A stretch of DNA of 64,000 bases, taken from Sorex araneus. Its lineage: Eukaryota > Chordata > Mammalia > Eulipotyphla > Soricidae. Made by a program: the position numbers and the translations under genes. The notes beneath the pieces were generated by a model. It saw only the letters and a program-made list of their open reading frames with translations. It did not search any database and was not told the DNA's origin. This document shows positions 54,119-64,000 of the stretch, in pieces (position 1 is the first letter of the stretch; the number at the start of each line of letters is the position of its first letter). The stretch is from NCBI RefSeq assembly GCF_027595985.1, contig NC_073313.1, positions 99,497,552 to 99,561,551 on the forward strand, given 5' to 3'.

Positions 54119-55078
54119 TTCAACGAGACCTGGAAACAAGATCCTCTGTCTGCCTCCTCCAATCCCCAGCATCTGAAGGAGGGGTCCAACCCAGAAGCCC
54201 CACCGTACCCAAGATAAATACCTCACTGGCCGACCCCCACTACATCCAATACCCAGACACCGCCACCCTCCAGGTTGCTCTCTGGACACACCATAATACA
54301 CTTAATACCTATTATTCCCATACCATATTTGATAGGGTAACACCTCTAAGGGCGATTGGAGGTCGCCCTGAAAGCCTCCGTCCCTCTCAGAGAGCCCGGC
54401 AAACTACCGAGAGTATTGAGCCCACAAGGCAGAGCCTAGCAAGCTACCCGTCACGTATTCTATATGCCAACAACAGTAACAACAATTGGCCTCATTCGCC
54501 TGTCACCAAAAGAGCCCCCAATATGGCAGTGTTAATAAAGATGAGCAAAGAGAGGCTGAAAAACTATTGGGGATGAACTAGACTGCCAAAATGAACAAAG
54601 ACTAAGACGATTGTCTGTACTTCCAACGCACTGTCACTGGCATCAGAAGCATCCATCGAGGACCTGATGGTGCAAGCGCAGAAGATCAAGTAAGACATTA
54701 TTGTTCTGACCGAAACAAGGAGACATCAATCACATCATGCCATTTTTGACACTGGAGAAGAATTGTCCCTCGGAACATGCGACAACAGAGGCGTTGGTGG
54801 TGTTGGTGTCCTTGTCAACACGAACTTGGCTATGAACATCGATTCATTCGAAGGCCTAACAACCTGAATTGGATGATTACGCTTGAATAGATGTGGCTCA
54901 CTGCCTGCAGTTTCTATCTTCATCGTCTACACACCAACTTCCAACTACAATGAAGAAGAATTTGAGAGGTTCTACATGGAACTGGAGAAGTTCTATAAAG
55001 AAGACCACACCTTCTACAAGATCATTGTTGGTGATTTTAATGCCAAGATAGGTCTGAGAAGGTCGCCCAAAGAACTCC
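54119..55078 (+). pseudogene. Inverted RTE 5' UTR and endonuclease N-terminus
   Basis: Plus-strand segment. 54119-54600 is 5' UTR-like and includes 'gagagcccggcaaactaccgagagtat', which the composite SINEs share. From about 54600 endonuclease coding sequence appears in broken frames. The clearest piece is 54883-55078, reading IVYTPTSNYNEEEFERFY and IIVGDFNAKIG with the catalytic GDFN motif. Stops and frameshifts are present upstream. Confidence 0.8.
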
Positions 55079-55204
55079 ACATTAGGACAATATAAGGTTA
55101 CCATTAGGCAATAATTGTTGGGAGCAGGATCCCCAAATGTATTCTAGAAATAGTGCATCTGAGAATAGCTAGGTCATCTTCATGGTCTTAAGGAATTTCC
55201 TGCA

Positions 55205-55446
55205 CTATAGCACTGTCGTCTCCTTGCTCATCAATTTGCTTGAGTGGGCACCAGTAACGTCTCCATTGTGAGACTTGTTGTTACTGTTTTTGGCATATCG
55301 AATATGCTACGGGTACCTTAACAGGCTCTGCCATGTGGGCGGGATACTCTTAGTAGCTTACCAGGCTCTCTGAGAGGGATGGAGGAATCGAACCTGGGTC
55401 AGCTGTGTGCAAGAAAAATGCCCTACCTGCTGTGCTATCACTCCTC
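55205..55446 (-). mobile_element. Composite SINE (tRNA head plus RTE body)
   Basis: Reverse copy: 'tcgtctccttgctcatcaatttgcttgagtgggcaccagtaacgt', 'ggcatatcgaatatgc', 'accaggctctctgagagg', then 'tcgaacctgggtcagc' and 'ctgctgtgctatcactcc'. Confidence 0.8.
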
Positions 55447-55636
55447 TCACACAAAATATCTAATTTTAATCATAAGAACAACATCAATAAACCCAAATTA
55501 ATATTCTACAAAAATACCTAAGTCTATCTTCAATGACTATATAAGTCTAGTCTCTTATAGTCTAGCCCACTGATGTACCTAAAGCAGCACACATGTGTTT
55601 GGTTTTAACATACTTGCTTGTATTCTCATATACATT

Positions 55637-55912
55637 TTCCTTCCTTCTCGGAGAGCCCGGCAAGCTACCGAGAGTATCCCACCCACGTGGCAGAGCCTGG
55701 CAAGCTTCCCATGGCTATTTGATATGCCCCAAAAAGTAACAATAACAGGTCTCATTCCCCTGACCCTGAAAGAGTCTCCAATATGGCACCATTGGGAAAG
55801 CCAAGTAAGGAAAGGCTGCTAAAATCCCAGGGCTGGGACGAATGGAGATATTACTGGTGCCTGCTCGAGCAAATCAATGAACAACAGGATGACAGTGATA
55901 CAGTGAATATCT
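55637..55912 (+). mobile_element. RTE-derived short element without tRNA head
   Basis: 'cggagagcccggcaagctaccgagagtat', 'gtctcattcccctgaccctgaaagagtctccaatatgg' and 'gctgctaaaatcccagggctggg' are RTE 5' UTR. 'gagatattactggtgcctgctcgagcaaatcaatgaa' to 'gatacagtga' is the RTE 3' end. The coding region is absent: an internally deleted RTE. Confidence 0.78.
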
Positions 55913-56059
55913 TCAAGGGTGCCAATCAGAGTTGTGAATACACTGAAAAATTGAGAAACTATGAGCCTCTAGAAAACTATGAAGACTTGTGGGCCAAATG
56001 CAATGCAATATCCTGAATGTCTTGAAGGAGATCCTGAAATAAACAAAACAATGTACTTT

Positions 56060-56666
56060 TTTTTATAATTTATTTATTTTTAATTAGAGAATCACCGTGA
56101 GGGTACAGTTACAGATTTATACACTTTTGTGCTTATACTTCCCTCATACAAAGTTCGGAAACCCATCCCTTCACCAGTGCCCATTCTCCACCACCCGTAA
56201 ACCCGGCGTCCCTCCCACCCTCCCCACTCCCATCTCCCCCCCACCCCACCCTGCCACTGTGGCAGGGCATTCCCTTCTGTTCTCTCTCTCTAATTAGCTG
56301 TTGTGGTTTGCAATAAAGGTGTTGAGTGGCCGCTGTGTTCAGTCTCTAGCCCTCATTCAGCCCGCAACTCTTTTCCCCCACATGGCCTTCAACTACAATG
56401 TAGTTGGTGATCGCTTCTCTGAGTTGCCCTTTCCCCGGAACGTGAGGCCAGCCGCGAAGCCATGGGGTCAACCTCCTGGTACTTATTTCTACGGTTCTTG
56501 AGTATTAGTCTCCCACTCTGATATTCTATATACCATAGATGAGTGCAGTCTTTCTATGTCTGTCTCTCTCTTTCTGACTCATTTCACTCAGCATGAAACT
56601 TTTCATGCCCATCCACTTAACTACAAAATTCTTGACTTCCTTTTTTCTAACAGCTGCATAGTATTC
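56060..56666 (-). mobile_element. Young L1 3' end insertion
   Basis: Perfect 16-bp duplication caaaacaatgtacttt (56044-56059 and 56667-56682). Same subfamily as L1-A and L1-B (nearly identical 3' UTR, 'attagagaatcaccgtgagggtacag'). Truncated in the ORF2 tail at 'ctgcatagtattcc'. Confidence 0.9.
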
Positions 56667-57044
56667 CAAAACAATGTACTTTAAAAATTCAAATACTTTA
56701 AAAGATTAGCAATGCATGTAATTAGTTTCATGTTTTTAATCATTGTTCTATGGTTACAAATAACATAAATATTTGGTGTTAAATAAAACTATGTGAAGTT
56801 CTATTTTCTATAATGTTTGCAACTTTATCATTATTTGTATTAGTAGCCATAATGGAGCTATTATTAATATGTGACATGGGACCACATCCTGCAGTGATCA
56901 TGGTTTACTGCGAGAGTAAGGGAGTAAGGGATGACTCCTGAAATTGCTGGGGGAAGTATATTGGATGTTGGGGTTGGAAATGAAATAAATCTGTACCTGT
57001 GAGGTACAGTTGAAATATAATGCCTGTAATATCAGAAAAGAATT

Positions 57045-58222
57045 TTAAAAAAATTTATTAGTGAATCACTGTGAGGTACAGTTACATACTTATAAACTTC
57101 AGTGCTTGCACTTCAGTCATACAATGATCGAGTATCCATCCCTCCATCAGCGCCCATTTTCCACCACCAATGGTCCCAGAATCCCTCCCACAACCCCTAC
57201 CCCGTACCCTCTACCTGTTCCTCCTCTGTGGCGGGGCATTCCCTTTTGCTCCCTCTCTCCTTTTGGGTGTTGTGGTTTGCAATGGAGATATTGAGAGGCC
57301 CTCATGTTCAGTCTATGGTCCACTTTTGGCACTCATCTTTCAGCCCGAATGGGTCCCCCCAACATCCTTTACTTGGTGTTCCCTTCTCTATGTGAGCTGC
57401 CTTTTCCTCCAGTATGTGAGGCCGGTTTCCAAGCCATGTAGCAGACCTATTGGTCCTTATCTCTACTACTCCTGGATGTTAGTCTCCCATTCTGTTACTT
57501 TATATTCCACAGATGAGTGCAACCTTTCTATGCCTGCCCCTCTTTCTGACTCATTTCACTTAACATGATACTTACCATGTTGATTCACTTATATGCAAAT
57601 TTCATGACTTCATATTTTCTAGGTCTCATTCCCCTGACCCTGAAAGAGTCTCCAATGGTTGGGAAAGACGAGTAAGGAGAGGCAGTTTAAATCTCAGGGC
57701 TGAGAGGAATAGAGACATTACTGGTGCCCAATTGAGTAAATCAACTAACAACGGGATGACAGTGATACAGTGATACAGTTATACATCTTTTCTAACAGCT
57801 GCATAATATTCCACAGTGTAGATGTACCAAAGTTTCTTTAACCAGCCAACTGTTTTCAGGAACTCTGGTTTTATCCAGATTTTGGCTATTGTAAACAGTG
57901 CTGCAATGAACATACAAGCGCACATGTCATTTCGACTATACTTTTTTGCCTCTCCACTCCCAGGAGTGGTATTTCTGGGTCAAATGGGAGCTCAATTTTT
58001 AATTTTTTGAGAATCAACCATACTGTTTCCAAAAGGGCTAAACCAGTCGGCATTCCCACCAGCAGTGAAGGAAAGTCCCTTTCTCACACATCCACACCAA
58101 CACAGGTTCCTTTTGTTCTTTCTGATGTGGTGTGAGATGAAATCTCATTATTGTTTTGATCTGCATCTCCTTGATGATTCGTGATGTAGAGTATTTTCTC
58201 ATGTGCCTTTTAGCCATTCAGG
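57045..58222 (-). mobile_element. L1 3' half, interrupted by an RTE-derived piece
   Basis: From 'attagtgaatcactgtgaggtacag' through the C-rich 3' UTR, ORF2 end and Cys-rich region to 'ttctcatgtgccttttagccattc'. Interrupted at 57621-57782. Confidence 0.82.
57621..57782 (+). mobile_element. Truncated RTE-derived short element
   Basis: 'ggtctcattcccctgaccctgaaagagtctccaatgg' joined to 'agacattactggtgcccaattgagtaaatc' and 'gatgacagtgatacagtgatacag'. Flanked by an imperfect L1 sequence duplication (catattttcta / catcttttcta). Confidence 0.78.
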
Positions 58223-59484
58223 TATCGAAAAGGAATTTTAAGCACAAAAGAAACTGAGTACAAGAGAAAGTGAAATGTTTTCATATATTTCAATATGTAC
58301 TGTTTAAAGAATAGAATGATAAAATAACTGTAAACTAAAAATCAAAACAGTAATAGATATTTGTTGGGAGTCGTTATTTGGGAATTTTAAAGAAAGACTT
58401 AAGGGATTAACCATTCAACTGAAGCAAGTATCACTTGGAGGTAAGAGGATGCATGGAGGGTTAAGTGAAAGTGGTTCTTGAGATATTGGAGACAATGGCC
58501 AATCTTTTTTTTCCTTGTTTTTTCCTGATAGGTATTCCAGTTTTATTACCTTATATTCATTATAAATGCCATTCTTTTATTTTATTTTTTTACATTTAAA
58601 TTCTATAACTATTTTTTAAGTATACTGTGTGGTGACTTTTTTATGATTGTCTCCCAACCCCCACCAGGAAATGTACACGAGTTCAGAAGCATGAGCAAGC
58701 CCTGAGTACAGCTCAGTGTCCCTGCAAAGTAACAAAGCAAATAAAATATCACGGTGACTAAATTAAAATTTTATTCTAGTAACCAGATTTAACAATTTTA
58801 CAAAGCTGTCAAAGCAAACTGCCTTGCTTAATTCCTAAACCTTGACCCCGAGTTGTCTATGTCAATAAAAGTACGGTTTACATAAATAATACTGTTATAT
58901 CTAATTGCGAGAAGAGTTGGGGAAACCATGGTAATCCATCTAAATCTCAGCAACAGAAGCAGCTTAATTTCTCTCAGGATGTGCCACCAACAAGATAGAT
59001 TTGGTAGCCGTCCAGCGTTTTAACAGTTACTGCTCAGAGATGAGCTCGCTGGAAGTGCACTGTGATTATCTAATCTTAGACCCCGTCATACAACGCAATG
59101 CAACAATCAGCTTTGTGCTGGGAGGAGTGACCAACTCCTGTCCTGCCCTTAGGAACAGCGTTTCCGTTCTACCCCGCCATCTTGGATACTTGCCGGTGTA
59201 AAAAATACACAGTGTTTCTGTTTCTGCCATTGACCCAGTCATGGCTTCGCAAGAGTTTCTACTTGGACCCTTTTTCAAATTAATGTCCATGCTTATTGGA
59301 TATGCTCCAAGAGGTATTAAATTAAAAATGACTGGCCACTTGGTGACAAAATAGTGTAAGGTGTTATTGTCTGAAGCTCTGATGAACAAAATCAAATTAC
59401 CAACTATAGATGATGGGGTGAGGGAGGGAAACTTTTTTAAAGTCAGCTGCGAATGAGTCTGACACGCTCAAAAATAATATGAAG
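58223..59484. other. Segmental duplication unit 2, right part
   Basis: Aligns with 16640-17740 (anchors listed for 16991-17742). No SINE is present at the position where unit 1 has one (16808). Old SINE debris near 58655-58735 ('catgagcaagccctgagtacagctc'). The short open stretches at 59001-59201 (+) and 59066-59395 (-) have no counterpart frame in unit 1. Confidence 0.62.
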
Positions 59485-59665
59485 GCTTAGGACAGAGGAA
59501 GTGGTTCTGTAATGGATCATTTGCCTTCCATGTGTAAGCCTTGGGTTTGGTTCCATGAATCACATACACACAGAATAGAAAAAAATGTTGTTAGTGTAGT
59601 TCAATGGTAAAGCACATACTTCACATGTAGGAGGTCCTTGCTACCAAAAAGAAAACCCCAATAAT
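59485..59665 (+). mobile_element. Two very old tRNA-SINE fragments
   Basis: 'ggatcatttgccttccatgtgtaagccttgggtttggttcc' and 'tagtgtagttcaatggtaaagcacatacttcacatgtaggaggtcc' each look like a tRNA-type head with a degraded B box. Confidence 0.4.
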
Positions 59666-59692
59666 ATTAATTAGTTATCATCATAGCAGTTT

Positions 59693-60273
59693 TGTTGGGG
59701 ATGGGCCTAGGCACCCCCTGCCTCTGTCCATGTAAACGGGGACTGGGTGCGAAGGGGGCCTAGGCACTCCTAGCCTCTATCCCTTTAAACAGGGACGGGT
59801 GTGGAGAAACTTGGTGTGAGGGCTAGTGATCTCCTGACAGCAGGCCTTGACAGGCAGCTGAAGGTCCACCATGCTCTGGCAGCCAGCCTGGAACGGGGGT
59901 CAAAGGGCCACCATGTTCTGGCAGCTGGACTTGAGAGGAGCCTAAAGGGAGGATTGGCTCGTATCCACCTTGGCCAGGCCCGAGGCCACATCTGCATTCC
60001 TTGTTTCTGGGCTGAGATAACGAATCGAAAAACAAGAAGGAACCAAAAAACAAGTAATGTTGGCAAAAATGAAGTTGCTTGCACAGCTTGATTAGTATTG
60101 TTTATGCAGCTTATGTAACCTGCTGACCCTTGCTAAGATAAAACTGTATAAACTAGCTTGGATTATAATAAACTTGCTGTATGCTGTATGTTGCATGCAG
60201 TCCTTCCTAGCCCATTTCAGCTCTCATTCCCTCTCTCCGGCTGAAGTTCAAGTTGGTCGCGCAGGATGCAGCA
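59693..60273 (+). mobile_element. Solo LTR, provirus family B
   Basis: TGTTGGGG...GCAGCA, 581 bp, flanked by a perfect 6-bp duplication cagttt (59687-59692 and 60274-60279). It matches the provirus LTRs throughout with clearly more divergence; its U3 has its own arrangement of the 'ccaccatgctctggcag' repeats. AATAAA near 60167. Confidence 0.9.
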
Positions 60274-60279
60274 CAGTTT

Positions 60280-60555
60280 ACACTGTGAACTTGATCTAAT
60301 AATTCTACTAAAAGTAGAAAAATGAATTTTCTTAGCATTGGAAGGAGGGGCTGTACATTATATTAGCCTTCTTAAATAATCCATACACTGACAGGATAAC
60401 CTATCCACCCACCTCGTATCTTTTATGCTTATGTCATTTTCTTAATTGATAAAACCTTGTTTAAATTTTTATAATTAAAATTAACTGCAAAAATTCAGTT
60501 TTTCTAATTTTTAATGAGTGAATTTTCTATATGTGCTATGATTTTTATAGTTTAT
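60280..60555. other. AT-rich spacer between two solo LTRs
   Basis: No feature recognised. Confidence 0.4.
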
Positions 60556-62073
60556 TGTTGGATATTATTGGTTTGTCCTTTCCCCCTTGCCACTAGGAGC
60601 TTAGGTATATCAGTCACGCCCATCAAAGTACTCCCGAGTCACTCCCATTCCTTTGTTTATCTGTAACCACTTCTACCAGTTTAATCTGCTCTTCCCCTAA
60701 TCAGACTCTGTTAATTTGTAAGGTCAGACCTTGCTAGGACAAGTGTACTTGTATTGTAAGTTAATATTGTCTTTCTCCTCTCTTATGTCTTTTGAATAGT
60801 GTACTTTAGAACGATATCCTTTTTGTATGGACAAAGAAAGACATTTATTAATATGCCTTTGCAATTGGGATTTAATTGGCTTTGAATATTATTAATTCCC
60901 TGGCATCTGCTTTCTTGATTGTAGCCTTGGTTGCCCTCAGTTCCTAGCCCTCTAAAAGGCAGTGTCCCGACGAGGGACGAGAAGGACCCAGGGCAAGCGG
61001 TAAGTTATGTGCTACCCTGGCATCCAGATGGGCCTGGCCAAAGTGCCTCATTCTTAACTATAAGTTAAGAGTTTGATCATGGACAAGTGCTGTCATGATC
61101 TTAAAGTAATGACGAGATTAGGACACTGCTGGGGATAGGAAAGACTAATCTGGCCTGAGCACTGTAGTCTGAGATTGAGATGGCCCCAGGAGAGCAATTC
61201 TAAAAGCTTAATGCGTCTCTTGCTATGCCCATACAAAACGATTAATATTATGAATGCTTATATGTTTGTTGGACAAGGAGAGGAGAAACACAACCATGGG
61301 ATTTCATCATTGGATGGGTCCTGCTGAAAGAGTATCTGTCCTAGAGAATAGGTGTTCTGCTATTGTTATTGAGCTTTTTGTGCCTAGCATTTTATTTTAA
61401 GCTTGAATTGTTGTGATGGTTAAAATCTGTCCTAAACAAAAAGGGGGGAGATGTTGGAGACACTCTACTGCAGACAGGAATATTTTCCTTTTTTCAGCTG
61501 CCTTCTGGAAATAATTTCAGAGGCAGTTTTCCTTTTCTCCCAGAAGGCTGGTTGGTCTTTGACATGCAGATCTTAGTTGCTAGCCAGGCCTGACTTGACA
61601 TTGTAGATTCCAGGCTCTGGCCCAGCCTAGTCTTTGGGATGTAGATTTCAGGTGCTGCCTAGTTTGTAATTGACATGTAGATTTCATGGGGCAGCCCAGT
61701 CCGGTCTTTGGGATGTAAATCCGAGTGCTTTCAGCCCAAGGAAGGCTTAGGTTTTGGATTTGTATCTTCTTTCTGGAGGCCTAGATTACTGGCCTGCAGA
61801 TACAAGAGAATAATGTTGCCTCAATGTTCTTTCTGTAACATCTTTTGGTGCCTTTGGTGACGTAAATGTATTGCGCCCTTTGGAAGTGCCATGATCAATA
61901 AAAGGGGTTCCGAGAGAAGAAGAGGGTGTGGAGAGTGTATAGAGGGAAGATCGGAATAAATTGCGAGTGAGACCAACCATCTTGGCTCCGTTCCTTCCTC
62001 CACCTGCCTCGTCATCGCCATCCAACCTCCCTGGTGTGGGGCCCCTTTCTTTTCTTTTTTGTGTTTTTACACA
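60556..62073 (+). mobile_element. Chimeric LTR, family A copy 3, with internal polypurine tract
   Basis: Perfect 6-bp duplication gtttat (60550-60555 and 62074-62079). The left part (60556 to about 61350) matches copy 1 (23361-24150). Then come non-LTR sequence, a polypurine tract 'aaaaaggggggaga' (about 61437-61450) and a second start TGTTGGAGACACTC at 61451. The remainder to TTTTTACACA has a different U3 but copy-1-like R/U5 ('ggaataaattgcgagtgagaccaacc'). It looks like a deleted provirus, partial 5' LTR plus 3' end, rather than a simple solo LTR. Confidence 0.8.
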
Positions 62074-62221
62074 GTTTATGTCCATTCTTTATTTTAAAAG
62101 TCACATATTAGTCCTAGAGAAGAAAGCCCAGCAAACTTTATCTCTAGGCTCAATGAATATATCAGTCTATGTATTCCCCAAGAAAATATCTACTAGCAAG
62201 CAACACTTAAATAGATTTCCT

Positions 62222-63235
62222 TTTTTAAAAATTTTTTATTAGTGAATCACCGTGAGGTACAGTTACAGACTTATGAACTTTCATGTTTGCATTTAGTTTA
62301 CATCCCTCCACCAGTGCCCATTCTCCCCCACCACTGTTCTCAGTATCCCACCCACCACCCCCACCCCAACCCACACCACCCCACTCTGCCTTTGCAGCAG
62401 GGCATTCCCTTTTGTTCTCTCTCCTGTTGGATGTTGTAGTTTGCAATAGAGGTATTGAGTGGCCATCATGTTCAGTCTATAGTCTACTTTCGGCACACAA
62501 CTTTGAACCCCAGTGGGTCCTCCCAACATTCTCTACTAGGTGTTCCCTTCTCTATCTCAGCTGCCTTTTCCCACAGCGTGTGAGGCCAGTTTCCAAGCTG
62601 TGGGGCAGACCTTCTGGTTCTTATCTCTACTATTTTTGGGGGTTAGTCTCCTATTCTGCTACTTAATATTCCACAGATGAGTGCGATCTTTCTATGTCTG
62701 TCTCTTTCTTTCTGACTATTTCACTCGACGTGATACTTTCCATGTTGATCCACTTATATGCAAATTTCATGAATTCATCTTTTCTAACAGCTGCATAGTA
62801 TTCCATTTTGTAGATGAACCAAAGTTTCTTTACCTAGTCATCTGTTTTTGGGTACTTTCTTTTTTTCCAGATTTTGGCTATTGTAAACAGTGCTGCAATG
62901 AGCATACAAATGCAGATGTCATTTCTACTATACCTTTTTGCCTCTTCGGGATATATTCCCAGGAGTGGTATTGCTGGGTCAAATGGGAGCTCAATTTTTA
63001 ATTTTTTGAGAATTGTCCATATTGTTTTCCAAAAGGGCTAAATCAGTCAGCATTCCCACCAGCAGTGAAGGAGAGTCCCTTTCTCCCCACATCCAAGCCA
63101 ACACTGGTTGCTTTTGTTATTTGGATGTGTGCCAGTCTCTGTGGTATGAGGTGATATCTCATTGTTGTTTTGATCTGCATCTTCCTGATGATTAGTGATG
63201 TAGAGCATTTTCTCATGTGCCTCTAAGCCATCCAG
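62222..63235 (-). mobile_element. L1 3' half
   Basis: 'attagtgaatcaccgtgaggtacagttacag', C-rich tract, ORF2 tail and Cys-rich region ending near 'ttctcatgtgcctctaagccatcc'. Frameshifted. Confidence 0.82.
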
Positions 63236-63339
63236 TTTTCCATTTTATGTTCTAAAATATGGTTAACAATTACCACATGCAATAAATAATTATTATATGC
63301 ATTATAGTAAAATAGGATTTAAATTATTGTTATATGAGA

Positions 63340-63508
63340 TTTTTTTCTTTTTGCGTCACATCCGGCAATGCACAGGGGTTATTCCTGGCTCTCACTCAGG
63401 AATTACCCCTGGCAGTGCTCAGGGGACCATATGGGATGCTGCGAATCGAACCCGGGTCAGCCACGTGCAAGGCAAACGCCCTACTCACTATGCTATCACT
63501 CCAGCCCC
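63340..63508 (-). mobile_element. tRNA-headed SINE
   Basis: 'tttttgcgtcacatccggcaatgcacaggg', 'accatatgggatgctgcgaatcgaacccgggt', 'tatgctatcactccagcccc'. A direct repeat 'tatatgagattttt' flanks it (about 63332 and 63511). Confidence 0.85.
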
Positions 63509-63837
63509 TGGTATATGAGATTTTTAGGAAATTGTAAAGATACCAGATAAGTTATAGGATGATACATAGAAAATAAAACATGAAAAATGTTGTTTGAATA
63601 ATGTCCAAATAAAGAATTACATTCCTATATACCATGCAATAATCTAAGTTTATAATGCAAGAGATTTGAAATGTTATTTTCAAATATAGTCTTAAATATC
63701 TTTAAATTATTTTAAGTAAGCAGTGAAACCTCTTACAAGTCTCCTGATTCTGCCACTTACTGTTTGTTTCTTCTTTCTTTCTATAATATTTACCACTTTA
63801 ACTGTAGTACAATCTATTTTAATGATTTCATTTATGA

Positions 63838-63955
63838 TGTTTTTGGCTACACCAGCAGTGCTCATAAATTATTGCCTGACTCTGTACTCAAAGTAACTCC
63901 TCATAGTGCACAGAGGATCTTCTGTGATGTTGGAGAATTGAGTCAATTTTCCACT
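63838..63955 (-). mobile_element. Old SINE fragment
   Basis: 'tgtttttggctacaccagcagtgctca', 'gcctgactctgtactcaaagtaactcctcatagtgcacagagga', then decayed. The rest of 63509-64000 is AT-rich and unrecognised. Confidence 0.5.
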
Positions 63956-64000
63956 CCTTTTCTTTTGTAACTTCTATTTCATTGTTGAGATTTTCTATTT

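Larger units (their letters stand above)
51736..55078 (-). mobile_element. RTE-clade LINE copy 2 with 5' inversion
   Basis: Bracketed by a perfect 15-bp duplication acattaggacaatat (51721-51735 and 55079-55093). Minus-strand part 51736-54118 runs from the 3' end through RT to the endonuclease C-terminus. The 5' part (5' UTR and endonuclease N-terminus) lies inverted on the plus strand at 54119-55078. The two halves of the endonuclease meet at corresponding codons: plus side ends ...PKELH near 55078, minus side begins ...GTYGLEWN near 54115. This is the signature of twin priming. The paralogous site near 15400 is empty. Confidence 0.88.

Noticed and set aside
59001..59395. Open frames in the right part of duplication unit 2
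   Set aside because: The homologous sequence in unit 1 (17310-17700) does not keep either frame, which argues against a real exon.

Overview
This window is vertebrate nuclear DNA from a mammal, most likely a shrew (Soricidae, probably Sorex). The call rests on repeats. A very abundant tRNA-headed SINE (head reading like ggggctggagcaatagcac, body with a cacctggcgatgcacaggg-type segment on the opposite strand) is the pattern I associate with shrews. An RTE-clade LINE and many copies of one L1 lineage are also present. There are no bacterial or phage-type genes, operons or CRISPR arrays. Almost all of the sequence is interspersed repeats, often nested.

One host gene can be supported: a PRAME-family leucine-rich-repeat gene on the minus strand (13346 down to 1852). 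It has three coding exons (13346-13057, 10215-9616, 2365-1852) joined by consensus splice sites in compatible phase, giving an uninterrupted 467-codon reading frame. Intron 1 holds an old LTR that is split by an L1-derived short element. Intron 2 holds an ORF1-only (HAL1-like) element and a 5'-truncated L1.

The non-repeat sequence around this gene is duplicated. Blocks at about 360-1100 and 13900-17740 reappear in the same order and orientation at about 42600-43430 and 50160-59450. The PRAME-like exons are absent from the second unit, where LTR and LINE insertions occupy their place.

Between the two units (about 17.7-42.5 kb) lie several nested structures. An L1 inserted in inverted orientation into the tail of a sister L1 makes a palindrome with arms of about 330 bp. 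An RTE copy is split by a solo LTR. A patchwork of L1 fragments follows. A 7.2-kb betaretrovirus-like provirus (32079-39309) sits inside a SINE, which itself sits inside an old L1. The provirus has both LTRs, a lysine-tRNA-type primer binding site, a polypurine tract and a 6-bp target duplication, but gag, pol and env are all broken and most of gag-pro-RT is unrecognisable.

Unit 2 (42.6-59.5 kb) carries a 15-bp-TSD RTE insertion with a 5' inversion, and several SINE-like elements whose bodies are fused pieces of the same RTE's 5' and 3' ends. The right end (59.5-64 kb) has a solo LTR of the provirus family, a chimeric LTR of a second family containing an internal polypurine tract, and more L1 and SINE copies.

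All repeat homologies are by-eye comparisons within the window plus family knowledge. No database search was run.
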